Part shown: positions 9,231 through 17,892 of the stretch, piece by piece
How the letters are laid out: each line of letters begins with the position of its first letter
How positions within the stretch are numbered: position 1 is the stretch's first letter
Source: Kiloniella sp. EL199
GTDB lineage: Bacteria > Pseudomonadota > Alphaproteobacteria > Kiloniellales > Kiloniellaceae
Direction of reading: 5' to 3'
DNA length: 64,000 nucleotides
NCBI RefSeq assembly: GCF_900313065.1
Contig: NZ_OMPU01000010.1
Span: 682,001-746,000, forward strand
Notes under the pieces: generated by a model
Told to the model about the DNA's origin: nothing
The model's input: the letters and a program-made list of their open reading frames with translations, nothing else
The model's database searches: none
Translations under genes and position numbers: made by a program

Positions 9231-10271
9231 ATGAAGACCATTGAAATTTGTGCTGGCGCTGGGGGACAGGCGTTAGGCCTGCATAATGCTGGAGCAGAAC
9301 ACATTGCCTTGGTTGAAAATGATGCTGATGCTTGTGCTACGTTAAGATTAAATAATACAAAAAATCGTCTTGATTGGGGGAAGATATATGAGAAAGACCT
9401 CAAAGTATTTGTAGAACAAAATGCGGACAAATATGTTGGTGAGATTGATTTAATTGCTGGTGGTGTTCCATGCCCACCTTTTAGCAAGGCAGGTTTCAAG
9501 TTAGGCCCAGAAGATGAACGGGATTTATTTCCTGTTGCGATAGAGTTGATTGAAAAAATTCAACCAAAAGCTGTTATGCTTGAGAATGTTGATGGGCTGC
9601 TTGGTTCAGAGTTCCAAGAATATCGTGAGAACTTGAAAAATAAACTAAAATGCCTCGGCTATTCAGCAGAGTGGAAGAGTATTCAAGCCAGTGATTTTGG
9701 TGTATCACAAAAAAGATCTAGAGCAATTTTAGTAAGCTTTAAAACACCTTATCGTCGCCACTTTTTATGGCCTAAGCCTAATTTTCAAGGTACAAAAACC
9801 ATAGGTGAACTTTTATTTGATTTAATCGCTTCCAAAGGATGGAGACATGCTGGTGATTGGAAACAGAAAGCTAATGGTATTGCTCCGACTATTGTAGGTG
9901 GATCTAAAAAACATGGCGGCCCAGATCTAGGTCCAACACGCGCAAAAAGAGAATGGCAATCTTTATATGTGAATGGGCACCGATTAGCCAATGAAGATGA
10001 GATTCCTGATCAGAATTTCAAGAATTACAAGCTAAGAAATGGTACAATAAGAGAGGGCTTTGATTATATGCCTATGCTAACAGTCCGAATGGTTGCACGA
10101 ATTCAAGGTTTTCCAGATTTTTGGAGCTTTAGTGGTGGGAAAACAGCTGCTTATAGACAGGTTGGAAATGCATTCCCATCACCTGTTGCCGAAGCGATCG
10201 GAAAACAGATTAGTAAAGCTATCGTTATGGGTGATCAAAATTTATCAGTAAAATTTCAGGCTGCTGAATAG
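9231..10271 (+). CDS. DNA (cytosine-5-)-methyltransferase of a type II R-M system
   Basis: 346 residues with the ordered C5-methyltransferase motifs: motif I CAGAGGQALGL (7-17), motif IV PCPPFS with catalytic C81, motif VI ENV (118-120), motif VIII QKRSR (160-164), and motifs IX-X near the end (RIQGFPDFW, then GNAFPSPVAEAIG). It transfers a methyl group from SAM to C5 of cytosine in the target, protecting host DNA from the endonuclease encoded immediately downstream with no gap. Since that enzyme is NgoMIV-like, the expected target is GCCGGC. A TTG 15 bases upstream is also in frame, but the ATG places motif I close to the N-terminus, as is usual. The coding DNA is markedly AT-richer than the flanks, consistent with horizontal transfer. 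Confidence 0.95.
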   Translation: MKTIEICAGAGGQALGLHNAGAEHIALVENDADACATLRLNNTKNRLDWGKIYEKDLKVFVEQNADKYVGEIDLIAGGVPCPPFSKAGFKLGPEDERDLFPVAIELIEKIQPKAVMLENVDGLLGSEFQEYRENLKNKLKCLGYSAEWKSIQASDFGVSQKRSRAILVSFKTPYRRHFLWPKPNFQGTKTIGELLFDLIASKGWRHAGDWKQKANGIAPTIVGGSKKHGGPDLGPTRAKREWQSLYVNGHRLANEDEIPDQNFKNYKLRNGTIREGFDYMPMLTVRMVARIQGFPDFWSFSGGKTAAYRQVGNAFPSPVAEAIGKQISKAIVMGDQNLSVKFQAAE

Positions 10272-11189
10272 ATGAGCTTGTTTAACGAAGAACGAACTAA
10301 ATTTCATAAACAGTTATTGACAGATTCTACCCTATGTTTAACTAAGTCAAATGGTGACGCGCAAGTAAAGTGGGGTGTTGATTATATTGCTAGTGTTGCA
10401 GATACTGGCCAGGCAGCAAGCGTAAAAATTTCAAACCTCCTTGTTGATAAAATTAGTAAGCAAGCAGGGGTTCAAGTAATAAAAGTACCGAAGAAACCTC
10501 AAGGGCAACGACTAGGTAACCAGTTTGAAATAGCATGTCGTTCCTTTATTGATTATACTTTTTCGAAATTAGGCCACTTACGGCCCGGTCAATGGACAAT
10601 CCAGAAAATTGACAAACGGACCGGAAATCTTCTCGGTGAGTTTGAACAGTATTCACATCTTGCTGAGTTAGAAACACTCATGGAAGGTAGCCGCGAACTC
10701 CGAACTTTTTTAGGAGAAGGTTATACGATAGCACCTGATATTGTAATTCTTCGCTCTCCAGTATCGGATGAAGATATAAATACATCAGGTACAATCGTTG
10801 ACGATCATGTGGCCTTGAGATCGATGCTTCGTAAAAGAAATCATAGGGATAGAATACATCCTATTCTACATGCCAGCATTTCATGTAAATTCACGATGCG
10901 ATCTGATCGAGCACAAAATACAAGAACAGAAGCGCTCAATCTTATTAGGAGTAGAAAAGGTCGTTCCCCTCATATTGTAGCCGTTACTGCTGAACCAACA
11001 GCTTCACGTATTGCCTCGTTAGCTTTGGGAACAGGCGATATTGATTGCGTTTATCATTTTGCCTTAAATGAATTACGGGCAACATATGTTGATCTGAATC
11101 GTGAAGATGCTTTGGATATGCTGGATGCTATGATAGAAGGTAAGAGGCTTAAAGATATCAGCGATTTACCATTAGATTTAGCAGTGTAA
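10272..11189 (+). CDS. NgoMIV-like type II restriction endonuclease
   Basis: 305 residues. Its C-terminal half closely resembles NgoMIV as I remember that protein: HASISCK, SDRAQN, GRSPHIVAVTAEPT, ALGTGDIDCVYHFAL and the exact ending SDLPLDLAV. By that comparison the metal and catalytic residues are E86 (GNQFE), D156 (APDI), S204 and K206 (SISCK) and E220. NgoMIV is a tetrameric type IIF enzyme that cuts G^CCGGC only when two sites are bound; the same specificity is inferred here. The start codon follows the methyltransferase stop directly, so methylase is made first on the same mRNA. No Vsr-type nuclease or C-protein gene is visible. Confidence 0.95.
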   Translation: MSLFNEERTKFHKQLLTDSTLCLTKSNGDAQVKWGVDYIASVADTGQAASVKISNLLVDKISKQAGVQVIKVPKKPQGQRLGNQFEIACRSFIDYTFSKLGHLRPGQWTIQKIDKRTGNLLGEFEQYSHLAELETLMEGSRELRTFLGEGYTIAPDIVILRSPVSDEDINTSGTIVDDHVALRSMLRKRNHRDRIHPILHASISCKFTMRSDRAQNTRTEALNLIRSRKGRSPHIVAVTAEPTASRIASLALGTGDIDCVYHFALNELRATYVDLNREDALDMLDAMIEGKRLKDISDLPLDLAV

Positions 11190-11252
11190 ATTTGTTGATC
11201 CCCAAAAAAAGCTGATCCAGTTTTCGCGTCTTTCTCACAGGTAAAATGGAGG

Positions 11253-11275
11253 GGGATCAATGATCCCTGTTTTTT
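11253..11275 (+). terminator. Terminator of the R-M operon
   Basis: GGGATC (11253-11258) and GATCCC (11262-11267) form a perfect 6-bp stem with a 3-base loop, followed by TGTTTTTT. It overlaps the last codons of the convergent EamA gene, whose stop codon is at 11257-11259. Confidence 0.75.
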
Positions 11276-12210
11276 AGTTGTGCTTCGCGCAGGGCAATAA
11301 ACAAACCGCTGCCGCAGATGACGATAATGCCTGTCCAGGTCAACAGGTCGGGGAAATCACCAAAGATAAAATAACCGATCAGCGTGCCGGATATAATCTC
11401 TACATAGCCGAGAGGGGCGAGAATAGAGGCGGGTGCCAAAGCACAGGCCTTTGTCAGCAGGAAGTGACCCAAGCCGGAACAAAGGCCCAGAATAACCATC
11501 CAGAACCAGCTATCAACCGTGGGCGCTGACCAGTAAAAGGGCGCAACGGCGGACATAACAACGGCGCCGACGATGCCGGTATAGAACAGGGTCACCAACG
11601 CGGGTGTTTGCCGGGCGAGAGAGCGGGTCAAGACAATATAGGCACCGTGCAAAATGCCCGCTGCGATGGCAAGTAGGGCGGGGATGGAAATACTGTCTGC
11701 CTCGGGTCTGAGAATAAGCAGGACGCCGAGAAAACCGACCACAACAGCCCCATAGCGGCGGGGGCCAACTTTTTCCTTGAGGATCAGGCCGGACATAATG
11801 GTGATTGCCAGTGGATAGACAAACAGCAAGGCCAGCGCATCGGCAATAGGCATATAGGCGAGGGACCAGAAAAACAGGAAGTTGGAGGCAATGATCAGTA
11901 GCCCGCGCAATCCCTGTTTGGCGGGGGATCTGGGGCGGAGGACTTCCCGTCGATAGCGAAAGAGAATAAAGGGCAGCAACAGGACAGTCATAAAGACATA
12001 ACGTGCCCAGACAATCTGTGAGGTGGAATGACTGTCGCTGAGGTATTTGGCAATCCCATCCATCCCAGGGACAACGATCATTGCCAAAGCCATCAGGGTT
12101 ACGCCCAGAAGGATACGGGTGGGTGCGGCAGTAGAGCCGTTTTCTGCTGATGTATTGTCTTTGGCCTGAGCCTTCGGGGCCTGAGTATTTGTAGCCTGAG
12201 TATTTGTCAT
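11257..12210 (-). CDS. EamA/DMT-family transporter (RhaT/YdcZ-type drug-metabolite exporter)
   Basis: 317 residues. A hydrophilic N-terminal tail of about 32 residues with repeated TQA/AQA units precedes ten predicted membrane helices arranged as two EamA repeats (about 35-165 and 180-305). Typical features are the WARYVFMTVLLLPF second helix and the GYVEIISGTLIGYFIFGD block near the end of the second repeat. Family members export amino acids, purines or other metabolites; the substrate is not readable here. The gene converges on the R-M operon and shares its terminator region. Confidence 0.88.
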   Translation of the reverse strand: MTNTQATNTQAPKAQAKDNTSAENGSTAAPTRILLGVTLMALAMIVVPGMDGIAKYLSDSHSTSQIVWARYVFMTVLLLPFILFRYRREVLRPRSPAKQGLRGLLIIASNFLFFWSLAYMPIADALALLFVYPLAITIMSGLILKEKVGPRRYGAVVVGFLGVLLILRPEADSISIPALLAIAAGILHGAYIVLTRSLARQTPALVTLFYTGIVGAVVMSAVAPFYWSAPTVDSWFWMVILGLCSGLGHFLLTKACALAPASILAPLGYVEIISGTLIGYFIFGDFPDLLTWTGIIVICGSGLFIALREAQLKNRDH

Positions 12211-12329
12211 TCAAAAGATACCAGAAATATTGGCAACCAGACTTCTGGTCATCTGAAAGGATGATAGGTCAAATTACTGCGATAGACTAGGTATTACGTC
12301 AACAGCCAAATGATTAAACACACCTCCGA

Positions 12330-12818
12330 TTACACATGCAGGATTATATTTAATCCTTCGTCTTTTTTGGGGGGTAGAAAATAGCCGGTAATCACCTCAA
12401 ACTCTTCGTCGCTGGGGGCAAATTCGTGAGACCCGGATGCGTTGCGCGCGTGGAGCCGTTCTTTGCACAAATCATTGCTGACATCCAGATAGTGCAGTTT
12501 GTTTTTCACCTTGGCGCGGGTGGCAATGCCCAGCATCCATGCCCGAATATCTGGTGTGTTCGCAGGGAAGTCCAGTACGACCGATAACCCAGCCTGTAGC
12601 AATTGTTGCAGGTGATCTTCCATAATGCTGCGCAGACGGCCCGAACAGCGAACATAGTCGGGAATGGTATTGATTTCTTCGGGATAGAGCCGGGACAGCC
12701 AAGTATCTTCGTTGATCAGAATAACCTTGGGATCTTCTGATAATTTTCGCGCCAGTGTCGATTTACCCGCGGCGATTTTCCCACATACCAGATGAAGCGT
12801 TGGTTTGATATCTGTCAT
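12330..12818 (-). CDS. Small P-loop kinase (AAA_33 / predicted zeta-toxin-like kinase fold)
   Basis: 162 residues with a Walker A loop GKIAAGKST (13-21), a hydrophobic strand ending VVLDFPANT (Walker B position) and a C-terminal Arg-containing lid region (CKERLHARN). This is the architecture of AAA_33 kinases that phosphorylate small molecules, nucleotides or RNA ends. It starts 8 bases after the stop of the upstream hypothetical gene (12827-13363), so they probably share a transcript. The specific substrate is unknown. Confidence 0.85.
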   Translation of the reverse strand: MTDIKPTLHLVCGKIAAGKSTLARKLSEDPKVILINEDTWLSRLYPEEINTIPDYVRCSGRLRSIMEDHLQQLLQAGLSVVLDFPANTPDIRAWMLGIATRAKVKNKLHYLDVSNDLCKERLHARNASGSHEFAPSDEEFEVITGYFLPPKKDEGLNIILHV

Positions 12819-12826
12819 TTGACTGG

Positions 12827-13363
12827 TTATTCCGTTGCTGTCCGAGTTTGTTTATATGAGATCAGTTTAGTGAACTCGGTTTTTGCTGTGTCTCTAAGCC
12901 AATTAATATATTCGGCGTAATGCTTTAAAAAGTCTAACTCATTAAATTGCTGAATCGAAGAAGATTTTGTGTATAAGCCAACTTCTTCTATATCAATTTT
13001 TAAGCTGTATGACCCGTCTGATACATCAGTAAAAAAATCTAGAAGCTGTGGCAAAGAGATTTCTTCACGTTCATATCTTAAAAGATAAAATCCGGCCAAT
13101 AGTTCGTCGTGTTCGATGGTTTGTAATCTGGATTTAAAATAATGATTTGGCGATTCATATTGCAGATTTTTTTGTGATGAAGCATTTTCCGTATGAAGGG
13201 TTGAGATCAGATTTTGAGGCGTGCTGGGGAGTGCTATTTCGTACATCCAATTCTCAAAATCATCGCTTGTTAATATTAATTTTGCGACCCACAAAGAATA
13301 ATCTGCCGGTTTAAAATATTCACTTTCGATTGCAGCAATGAGAGTGGGCAATATGTTTTGCAT
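12827..13363 (-). CDS. Hypothetical protein
   Basis: About 178 residues starting MQNILPTLIAAIESEYFK. The frame is open a further 40 codons upstream, but that extension is basic and hydrophobic, unlike the rest, so I favour the internal ATG at 13363; neither start has a strong ribosome binding site. The protein is acidic and predicted mainly helical, with no membrane segment and no motif I recognise (phrases such as LLRYEREEISLPQLLDFF). It is followed after 8 bases by the P-loop kinase. Base composition is AT-rich, as in the R-M island to the left. Confidence 0.6.
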   Translation of the reverse strand: MQNILPTLIAAIESEYFKPADYSLWVAKLILTSDDFENWMYEIALPSTPQNLISTLHTENASSQKNLQYESPNHYFKSRLQTIEHDELLAGFYLLRYEREEISLPQLLDFFTDVSDGSYSLKIDIEEVGLYTKSSSIQQFNELDFLKHYAEYINWLRDTAKTEFTKLISYKQTRTATE

Positions 13364-13602
13364 TTTATGATGGCGTTTGATTTGAAAGTTGAAAAGAAAT
13401 AGGTGAGTTAAAATAGAAGATGTACAGTTTAAAGAAAACCGATACTTAATTAGCTTTAGAATTTGATAACTGAAAGCTTGCATACGGGGTGATGGATGTA
13501 ATGTTAAGTCAAATTTGTTTTCTTGGTTAGATGATTTTATTGTTAATTATTTTGAATGTTTTTGCTTGCAACATTGAAGGCATTAAAAGGAGAGAAGTTA
13601 GA

Positions 13603-14571
13603 GTGATTGCAGGTTATTCCAGAACTCGGTGTGTTTTTTTTACAGCAATGCTGATATTTGTTTGCTTTATTGTCTGGGGGCAGAACAACTCTTCTGCGCG
13701 TGAAATTCATTTAACCGATGAAACCCAACAAATTAGCCAAAACCAACAATCTCAAAAAGAGCCGTTGATCTGGTATATCTGGAATCATCCGCCAGAATTT
13801 ATTAATGCCGGTCCATGGAAGGGAAAGGGCTATGCTGACAAGTTTCTGGGCTTCTTTGTTCGGCACTTACCTGAATATGAGCACAGCATCCGTCCGGTAA
13901 ATATTCCACGCTGGAGCCGGGAGGTTTTAAAACCCAACCGTTGTTCCGCGCATCTGTGGGGTGGGTTTTTCCCCGACAAACTTTTGCTGTCAAAACCCTA
14001 TAGCTTTACACCGCCACATGTCGCTATTTTTCACAAGCGTCATCAAGATCGTATTGGTCCCAAGGGAACGGTTGTTTCCCTGGAAGTTCTGTTGAAGCAA
14101 CCAGATCTGAAATTGATGATCATGAATGTGGATTTTAATCAAGCCGCCAGACAAAGCCGTTACCCCGTCCTTTATCCTTATTTGCTTCCCTATGTTGGAC
14201 AGGAAAACCTGATCGAGCAGTACAGTACGAAAAATACCTTGGATCTGGACCTTCTGGCGCGGGGACGTGCAGACTATACACTGGCTTATCCCAGTACGAT
14301 CAGAACACAGATGCGTATTAATGATCTACCCGATGAATATATTTCCTATCCGCTTAAAGAACATAACATCTATAAAAACGTCTATGTGGCTTGTCTCAAT
14401 GATGATTTTGGCCAAGAGGTTATCAGAAAAATCAATGCCCTGTTGACCGAAAAAACCTTGCTCGAGTTCCTGTCTTACCACGAAGAATGGAATGACGGTG
14501 ATCCGGATTTTCGCAAGAATACCATCGATTATTTTATCAAGAAAATGCCATTGGATAATGTGATTGAGTGA
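13603..14571 (+). CDS. Periplasmic solute-binding-like protein (TIGR02285 type)
   Basis: 322 residues from a GTG start chosen because AAGGAG lies 10 bases upstream and because it gives a clean N-terminal signal sequence (hydrophobic core FFTAMLIFVCFIVWG, then SSA). The mature part has type II periplasmic-binding-protein features: LIWYIWNHPPEF at the start, GKGYADKFLGFF, and later a second-lobe segment with RGRADYTLAYPS. Proteins of this kind resemble amino-acid-binding proteins but occur without a permease, as here, and their role is not settled. An upstream ATG at 13531 is in frame but lacks a ribosome binding site. It is convergent with the BKACE gene. Confidence 0.75.
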   Translation: MIAGYSRTRCVFFTAMLIFVCFIVWGQNNSSAREIHLTDETQQISQNQQSQKEPLIWYIWNHPPEFINAGPWKGKGYADKFLGFFVRHLPEYEHSIRPVNIPRWSREVLKPNRCSAHLWGGFFPDKLLLSKPYSFTPPHVAIFHKRHQDRIGPKGTVVSLEVLLKQPDLKLMIMNVDFNQAARQSRYPVLYPYLLPYVGQENLIEQYSTKNTLDLDLLARGRADYTLAYPSTIRTQMRINDLPDEYISYPLKEHNIYKNVYVACLNDDFGQEVIRKINALLTEKTLLEFLSYHEEWNDGDPDFRKNTIDYFIKKMPLDNVIE

Positions 14572-14589
14572 AGCGTCTTTTGCAGAAAC

Positions 14590-15471
14590 TCAAAGTCCTA
14601 GTATCTTTCGTGCCTCATCAGGTGTGGCGAGGGTCCCACCCAGATTATCAATAATATCTGCTGCTTTTTCGACGAGCTGCGCATTGTCACGGCATAGTTC
14701 GCCTTTGCGGATCTGCAGGTTATCTTCCATACCGACCCGCACATGTCCCCCCAACAAGAAGGACTGGGCAAGGATCGGAAATTCGTGGCGGCCAATGCCA
14801 AAGGCGGCCCAGATGGTGTTTTCGGGAATTTGGGATGCCAGATACATCAAGCTTTGCGGCGTGGGCAAGATGCCATAACGAACCCCCATCACAATCTGCA
14901 TCATTGTTGGGGCTTTTAGAATACCCCTGTCCAGAAAATCCAACGCCATGTTGAGGTCGCCGACATCAAAAAGCTCGATCTCTGGCTTGGTTCCTGCGGC
15001 ATAGATACGATCAGCCATTATTTCCACATTACGTGGCGTGTTGATCACCACGGCTTCCCCCGACCACATGGTGTTGAAATCAAGGGTACAGATTTCGGGT
15101 TTCAGTTTCTCGACATGGGCCACACGTAATTCGGGACTGCATAGAGTGCTGCCGAGTGCCGCAATCTTGGGATCGTGGCCAGAGGGAATAAAACGTCCCC
15201 CTTCTCCTGTGGTCAGGTTAAGGATTACATCCTGATTTTTCTGACGGATCAGACCAACCATTTCTTCGTAGAGATTAAGATCCATAGATCCCTTACCTGT
15301 CTCTGGATCACGCACGTGTAAATGCACGATAGCAGCTCCGGCCTTTGCGGCGTTCAGCGCAGCCTCTGCAATTTGCTTTGGTGTAATGGGTAAACCCGGA
15401 TGTTGCTCCGGTTTGGTCAGGTTTCCGGTAAGGGCACAGGTAAGAATGGTTTTCTTTTTGGGGTTCGGCAT
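14590..15471 (-). CDS. BKACE-family beta-keto acid cleavage enzyme (DUF849)
   Basis: 293 residues with a TIM-barrel layout and the family signature: ILTCALTGNLTKP at the N-terminus, the zinc-binding HLH at 50-52 in AAIVHLHVRDPETG, and LNLTTGEGG. These enzymes condense a beta-keto acid with acetyl-CoA to give acetoacetate and a new CoA thioester; the founding member Kce acts in lysine fermentation, while others act on carnitine-derived or other keto acids. The specificity-setting segment cannot be assigned. An upstream in-frame TTG would add 20 Lys/Arg-rich residues that are unlikely to be real. No other lysine or carnitine genes lie nearby, so the pathway is open. Confidence 0.88.
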   Translation of the reverse strand: MPNPKKKTILTCALTGNLTKPEQHPGLPITPKQIAEAALNAAKAGAAIVHLHVRDPETGKGSMDLNLYEEMVGLIRQKNQDVILNLTTGEGGRFIPSGHDPKIAALGSTLCSPELRVAHVEKLKPEICTLDFNTMWSGEAVVINTPRNVEIMADRIYAAGTKPEIELFDVGDLNMALDFLDRGILKAPTMMQIVMGVRYGILPTPQSLMYLASQIPENTIWAAFGIGRHEFPILAQSFLLGGHVRVGMEDNLQIRKGELCRDNAQLVEKAADIIDNLGGTLATPDEARKILGL

Positions 15472-15594
15472 AGCGCGGACTTTTTTGGTTTTGGATCTGT
15501 TCTTATTGTCGTCCTGTTTACTCTGGCCCAAGCGATAAGGGAAAACAAGCCGTTATCAGGCACGGACATAAACTGGTTTAAAGCTTATATCATC

Positions 15595-16137
15595 TTAGAG
15601 ATAGGATGAATGATAGTAGAGATACCCGTTGTCGAGGATAAAGGTTGTTCTATCAGGAAGGTTATCCGGGTTGTTGTATATGCGTAAACTTCTGGATTTA
15701 CAGGCGGGTTTTTTACCAATATCAAGTTTTTTGTCGGTTAACGTATTTATACGTTCTTGGAACCGTTTGTCGGTTTTATTAATAGGTAGAAAACCACGTT
15801 CTGCACAGGATTGGATGATCTTGTGGGACTCTTCTGAGGAAAGCTTTAGCAGAATGCTGGTGTGTCCTCCAAATATACCGTTGTTATTTTCTGATAACAG
15901 AACTTCATATTTGGAAAATTGCAAATCAGGATAGCTGGATTGAATAACGTATCCCGGTTCGCTCTCTATGTAATCAATGAAATATACAGCACCCAAGAGA
16001 AATCCCAGGAATCCAGAGAATGCAACGATAATGAGGATGGATTTCTTTATAAAACGTTTGGGTGTTTTTATCATGACAGTTATAACGATCAGGAAGATGG
16101 AAGATAAAAACAAGGTGAAAAGAAAAATTATGAGCAC
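15595..16137 (-). CDS. Hypothetical protein with two N-terminal membrane helices
   Basis: About 180 residues from a GTG start. Two hydrophobic segments (about 2-22 and 33-55) separated by a basic KTPKRFIKK loop would place the remaining 125 residues outside the cytoplasm. The soluble part contains two cysteines (in SCAERGF and ACKSRS) that could form a disulfide. I recognise no family. No partner gene is in the same operon. Confidence 0.6.
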   Translation of the reverse strand: MLIIFLFTLFLSSIFLIVITVMIKTPKRFIKKSILIIVAFSGFLGFLLGAVYFIDYIESEPGYVIQSSYPDLQFSKYEVLLSENNNGIFGGHTSILLKLSSEESHKIIQSCAERGFLPINKTDKRFQERINTLTDKKLDIGKKPACKSRSLRIYNNPDNLPDRTTFILDNGYLYYHSSYL

Positions 16138-16695
16138 ATTAAAACCCGGGCTGTAATTGACGATTAAAGAGGAACTGTTTTTGTCTGGAGTATCTTCTTA
16201 TCCCTACAGAAAGGCATAATTAAGATCTGTTGGGTAATTATTCAACAAGTCTCAGTTTGTGTATTTTTTTATGCGAGATAGTTGCTGTCTTTTGTTGTCA
16301 TTGACTTCTGATACTAGACTCAGGACTCATCGTTTAAGATAGAATTATGATGGGGTTAAGAGGAAATACTTAATTATCGGGTTCTGAGGCTGGTTTCCGA
16401 GCAAAAACGGTTGATACCAGTGCCAACGTTAGCGATTTCTGTTTCCAGAGCATAGCATTAAACTCAACTATAGGGTGTTTTGAGAGCTTGAACTCACTCT
16501 TTTTCTAAGAACTATACAATATAAATTTCGTGCGATTGATGTACCATAGTTTTTGTTGGGCAGGAAAATCTAAGCATAAACTTCATAATAATAAATGCTT
16601 AGTTGATTTTTACTTTTGCAAATTTTTTTCTTCTTGACTGAAAAAATATCTTCCTCCTAAACTTGTATATACATATTTATCAGGGGAATGTAGCT
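16138..16695 (+). other. 558-base gene-free stretch upstream of the Liv operon
   Basis: AT-rich, with no protein-like frame. The last 60 bases hold a candidate promoter and the leader of the Liv operon. I see no riboswitch consensus. Confidence 0.5.
16634..16663 (+). promoter_or_regulatory. Candidate sigma-70 promoter of the Liv operon
   Basis: TTGACT (16634-16639), an 18-base spacer and TAAACT (16658-16663) lie about 30 bases before the start codon region. The -35 is good and the -10 only moderate. Confidence 0.35.
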
Positions 16696-17844
16696 ATGAT
16701 CATTACAAAAAAGATGGTGGCCGCCCTGGCTATCACAGGTTCTTTAATTTTTGCTCCAGCACTTGCAGACACCGTCAAAATTGGAATGAATGTGCCGCTA
16801 ACCGGATTTGCTGCTGCAGATGGCAAGTCTGCTCTCTTGGGGGCCGAGTTGGCTATGGAGCAGGCCAATGCCGAAGGTGGTATTAACGGTTCGAAGATTG
16901 AACTGGTTCGTTATGATGATCAGGCTTCTCCAAAACAGTCCGTGCCAATTGCCAACAAGCTGATTGGTCAGGACGAAGTAAATATAGCGATCTCGGGAAG
17001 TTATTCCGGCGCTACCCGTGCTGCTGCAGGTGTTTTTCAATCCGAAGGCGTGCCTTATATTTCTGCTTTTGCGGTTCATCCGGATATTACCAAGTCAGGA
17101 GATTACGTTTTCCGCACTTCTTTTGTGGGTGAAGTACAGGGCCGTGCTGGTGCGAAGTTAATCGGCGACACACTGGGTAAAAAGAAAGTAGTTGTTATCA
17201 CTCTCAAGAACGACTTTGGCCAGTCACTGGCAGCTGGATTTAAATCCAAAGCTGCAGACTTTGGAATTGATATTCTCAACGAATATGAATACTCGATCAA
17301 AGATCGTCAGTTTGGACCGATTGTTACCAAGGTAAAATCTGATGACCCGGATGCAATCTATGCTTCTGGCTATTTCTTCACAGCTGGCCCTCTTGTTTCT
17401 CAGCTTCGTGCCGCAGGCATTGAGGTTCCCGTTATTGGTCAGGAAGGCTACGATTCTGAAAAATTCATTGAGATTGCTGGCCCGTCATCCGAAGGTATTT
17501 TGATCACAACTTCGCTTGATCGGGATTCTTCTGTTGCTGTGACAAAAGATTTTATCACGGCTTTCGAAGCCAAAGCGGGCTACAAAGCGGACATGGTTGC
17601 CGCGTCTGGCCACACCGCGATTAAGGTTGCGGTCGAGGCTATGCGCAAGGCTGGTACCACAGACCGCCAAGCGATCCGTGATGCAATTGCAGCGACCAGC
17701 CTGGTGACATCGACAGGAGAAATTTCCTTTAACGGCCTTGGTGAAGTTAAAAAAGATGTCCAGGTTCAGGTTGTTAAAGACGGTGCATGGCATCACTATA
17801 CAGTAATCAACGATAAGGAACTGTTGGCTCCACCTGTGGAGTAA
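16696..17844 (+). CDS. Branched-chain-amino-acid-type ABC substrate-binding protein
   Basis: 382 residues. ATG 16696 is preceded by AGGGGAA and gives a Sec signal peptide (MIITKKMVAALAITG, cleavage probably after ALA at about residue 24). An in-frame ATG 33 bases upstream would spoil the signal peptide. The mature protein is a type I periplasmic binding protein (Peripla_BP_6): VKIGMNVPLTGFAAADGK, the AISGSYSGATRAAAG ligand loop and the QEGYDSEKF second-lobe loop. It delivers a small amide or amino acid (leucine-family, urea or a related ligand) to the permeases encoded downstream. It heads a five-gene operon and is normally its most abundant product. Confidence 0.93.
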   Translation: MIITKKMVAALAITGSLIFAPALADTVKIGMNVPLTGFAAADGKSALLGAELAMEQANAEGGINGSKIELVRYDDQASPKQSVPIANKLIGQDEVNIAISGSYSGATRAAAGVFQSEGVPYISAFAVHPDITKSGDYVFRTSFVGEVQGRAGAKLIGDTLGKKKVVVITLKNDFGQSLAAGFKSKAADFGIDILNEYEYSIKDRQFGPIVTKVKSDDPDAIYASGYFFTAGPLVSQLRAAGIEVPVIGQEGYDSEKFIEIAGPSSEGILITTSLDRDSSVAVTKDFITAFEAKAGYKADMVAASGHTAIKVAVEAMRKAGTTDRQAIRDAIAATSLVTSTGEISFNGLGEVKKDVQVQVVKDGAWHHYTVINDKELLAPPVE

Positions 17845-17892
17845 CTCTGCAGCCTGATTCTCAACACTTGCCACCTTATCTGGAAATTATTG

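Noticed and set aside
11513-12214. 233-codon frame overlapping the EamA gene on the same strand
   Set aside because: Its product is Cys/Arg/Pro-rich, while the EamA frame gives ten clean membrane helices.
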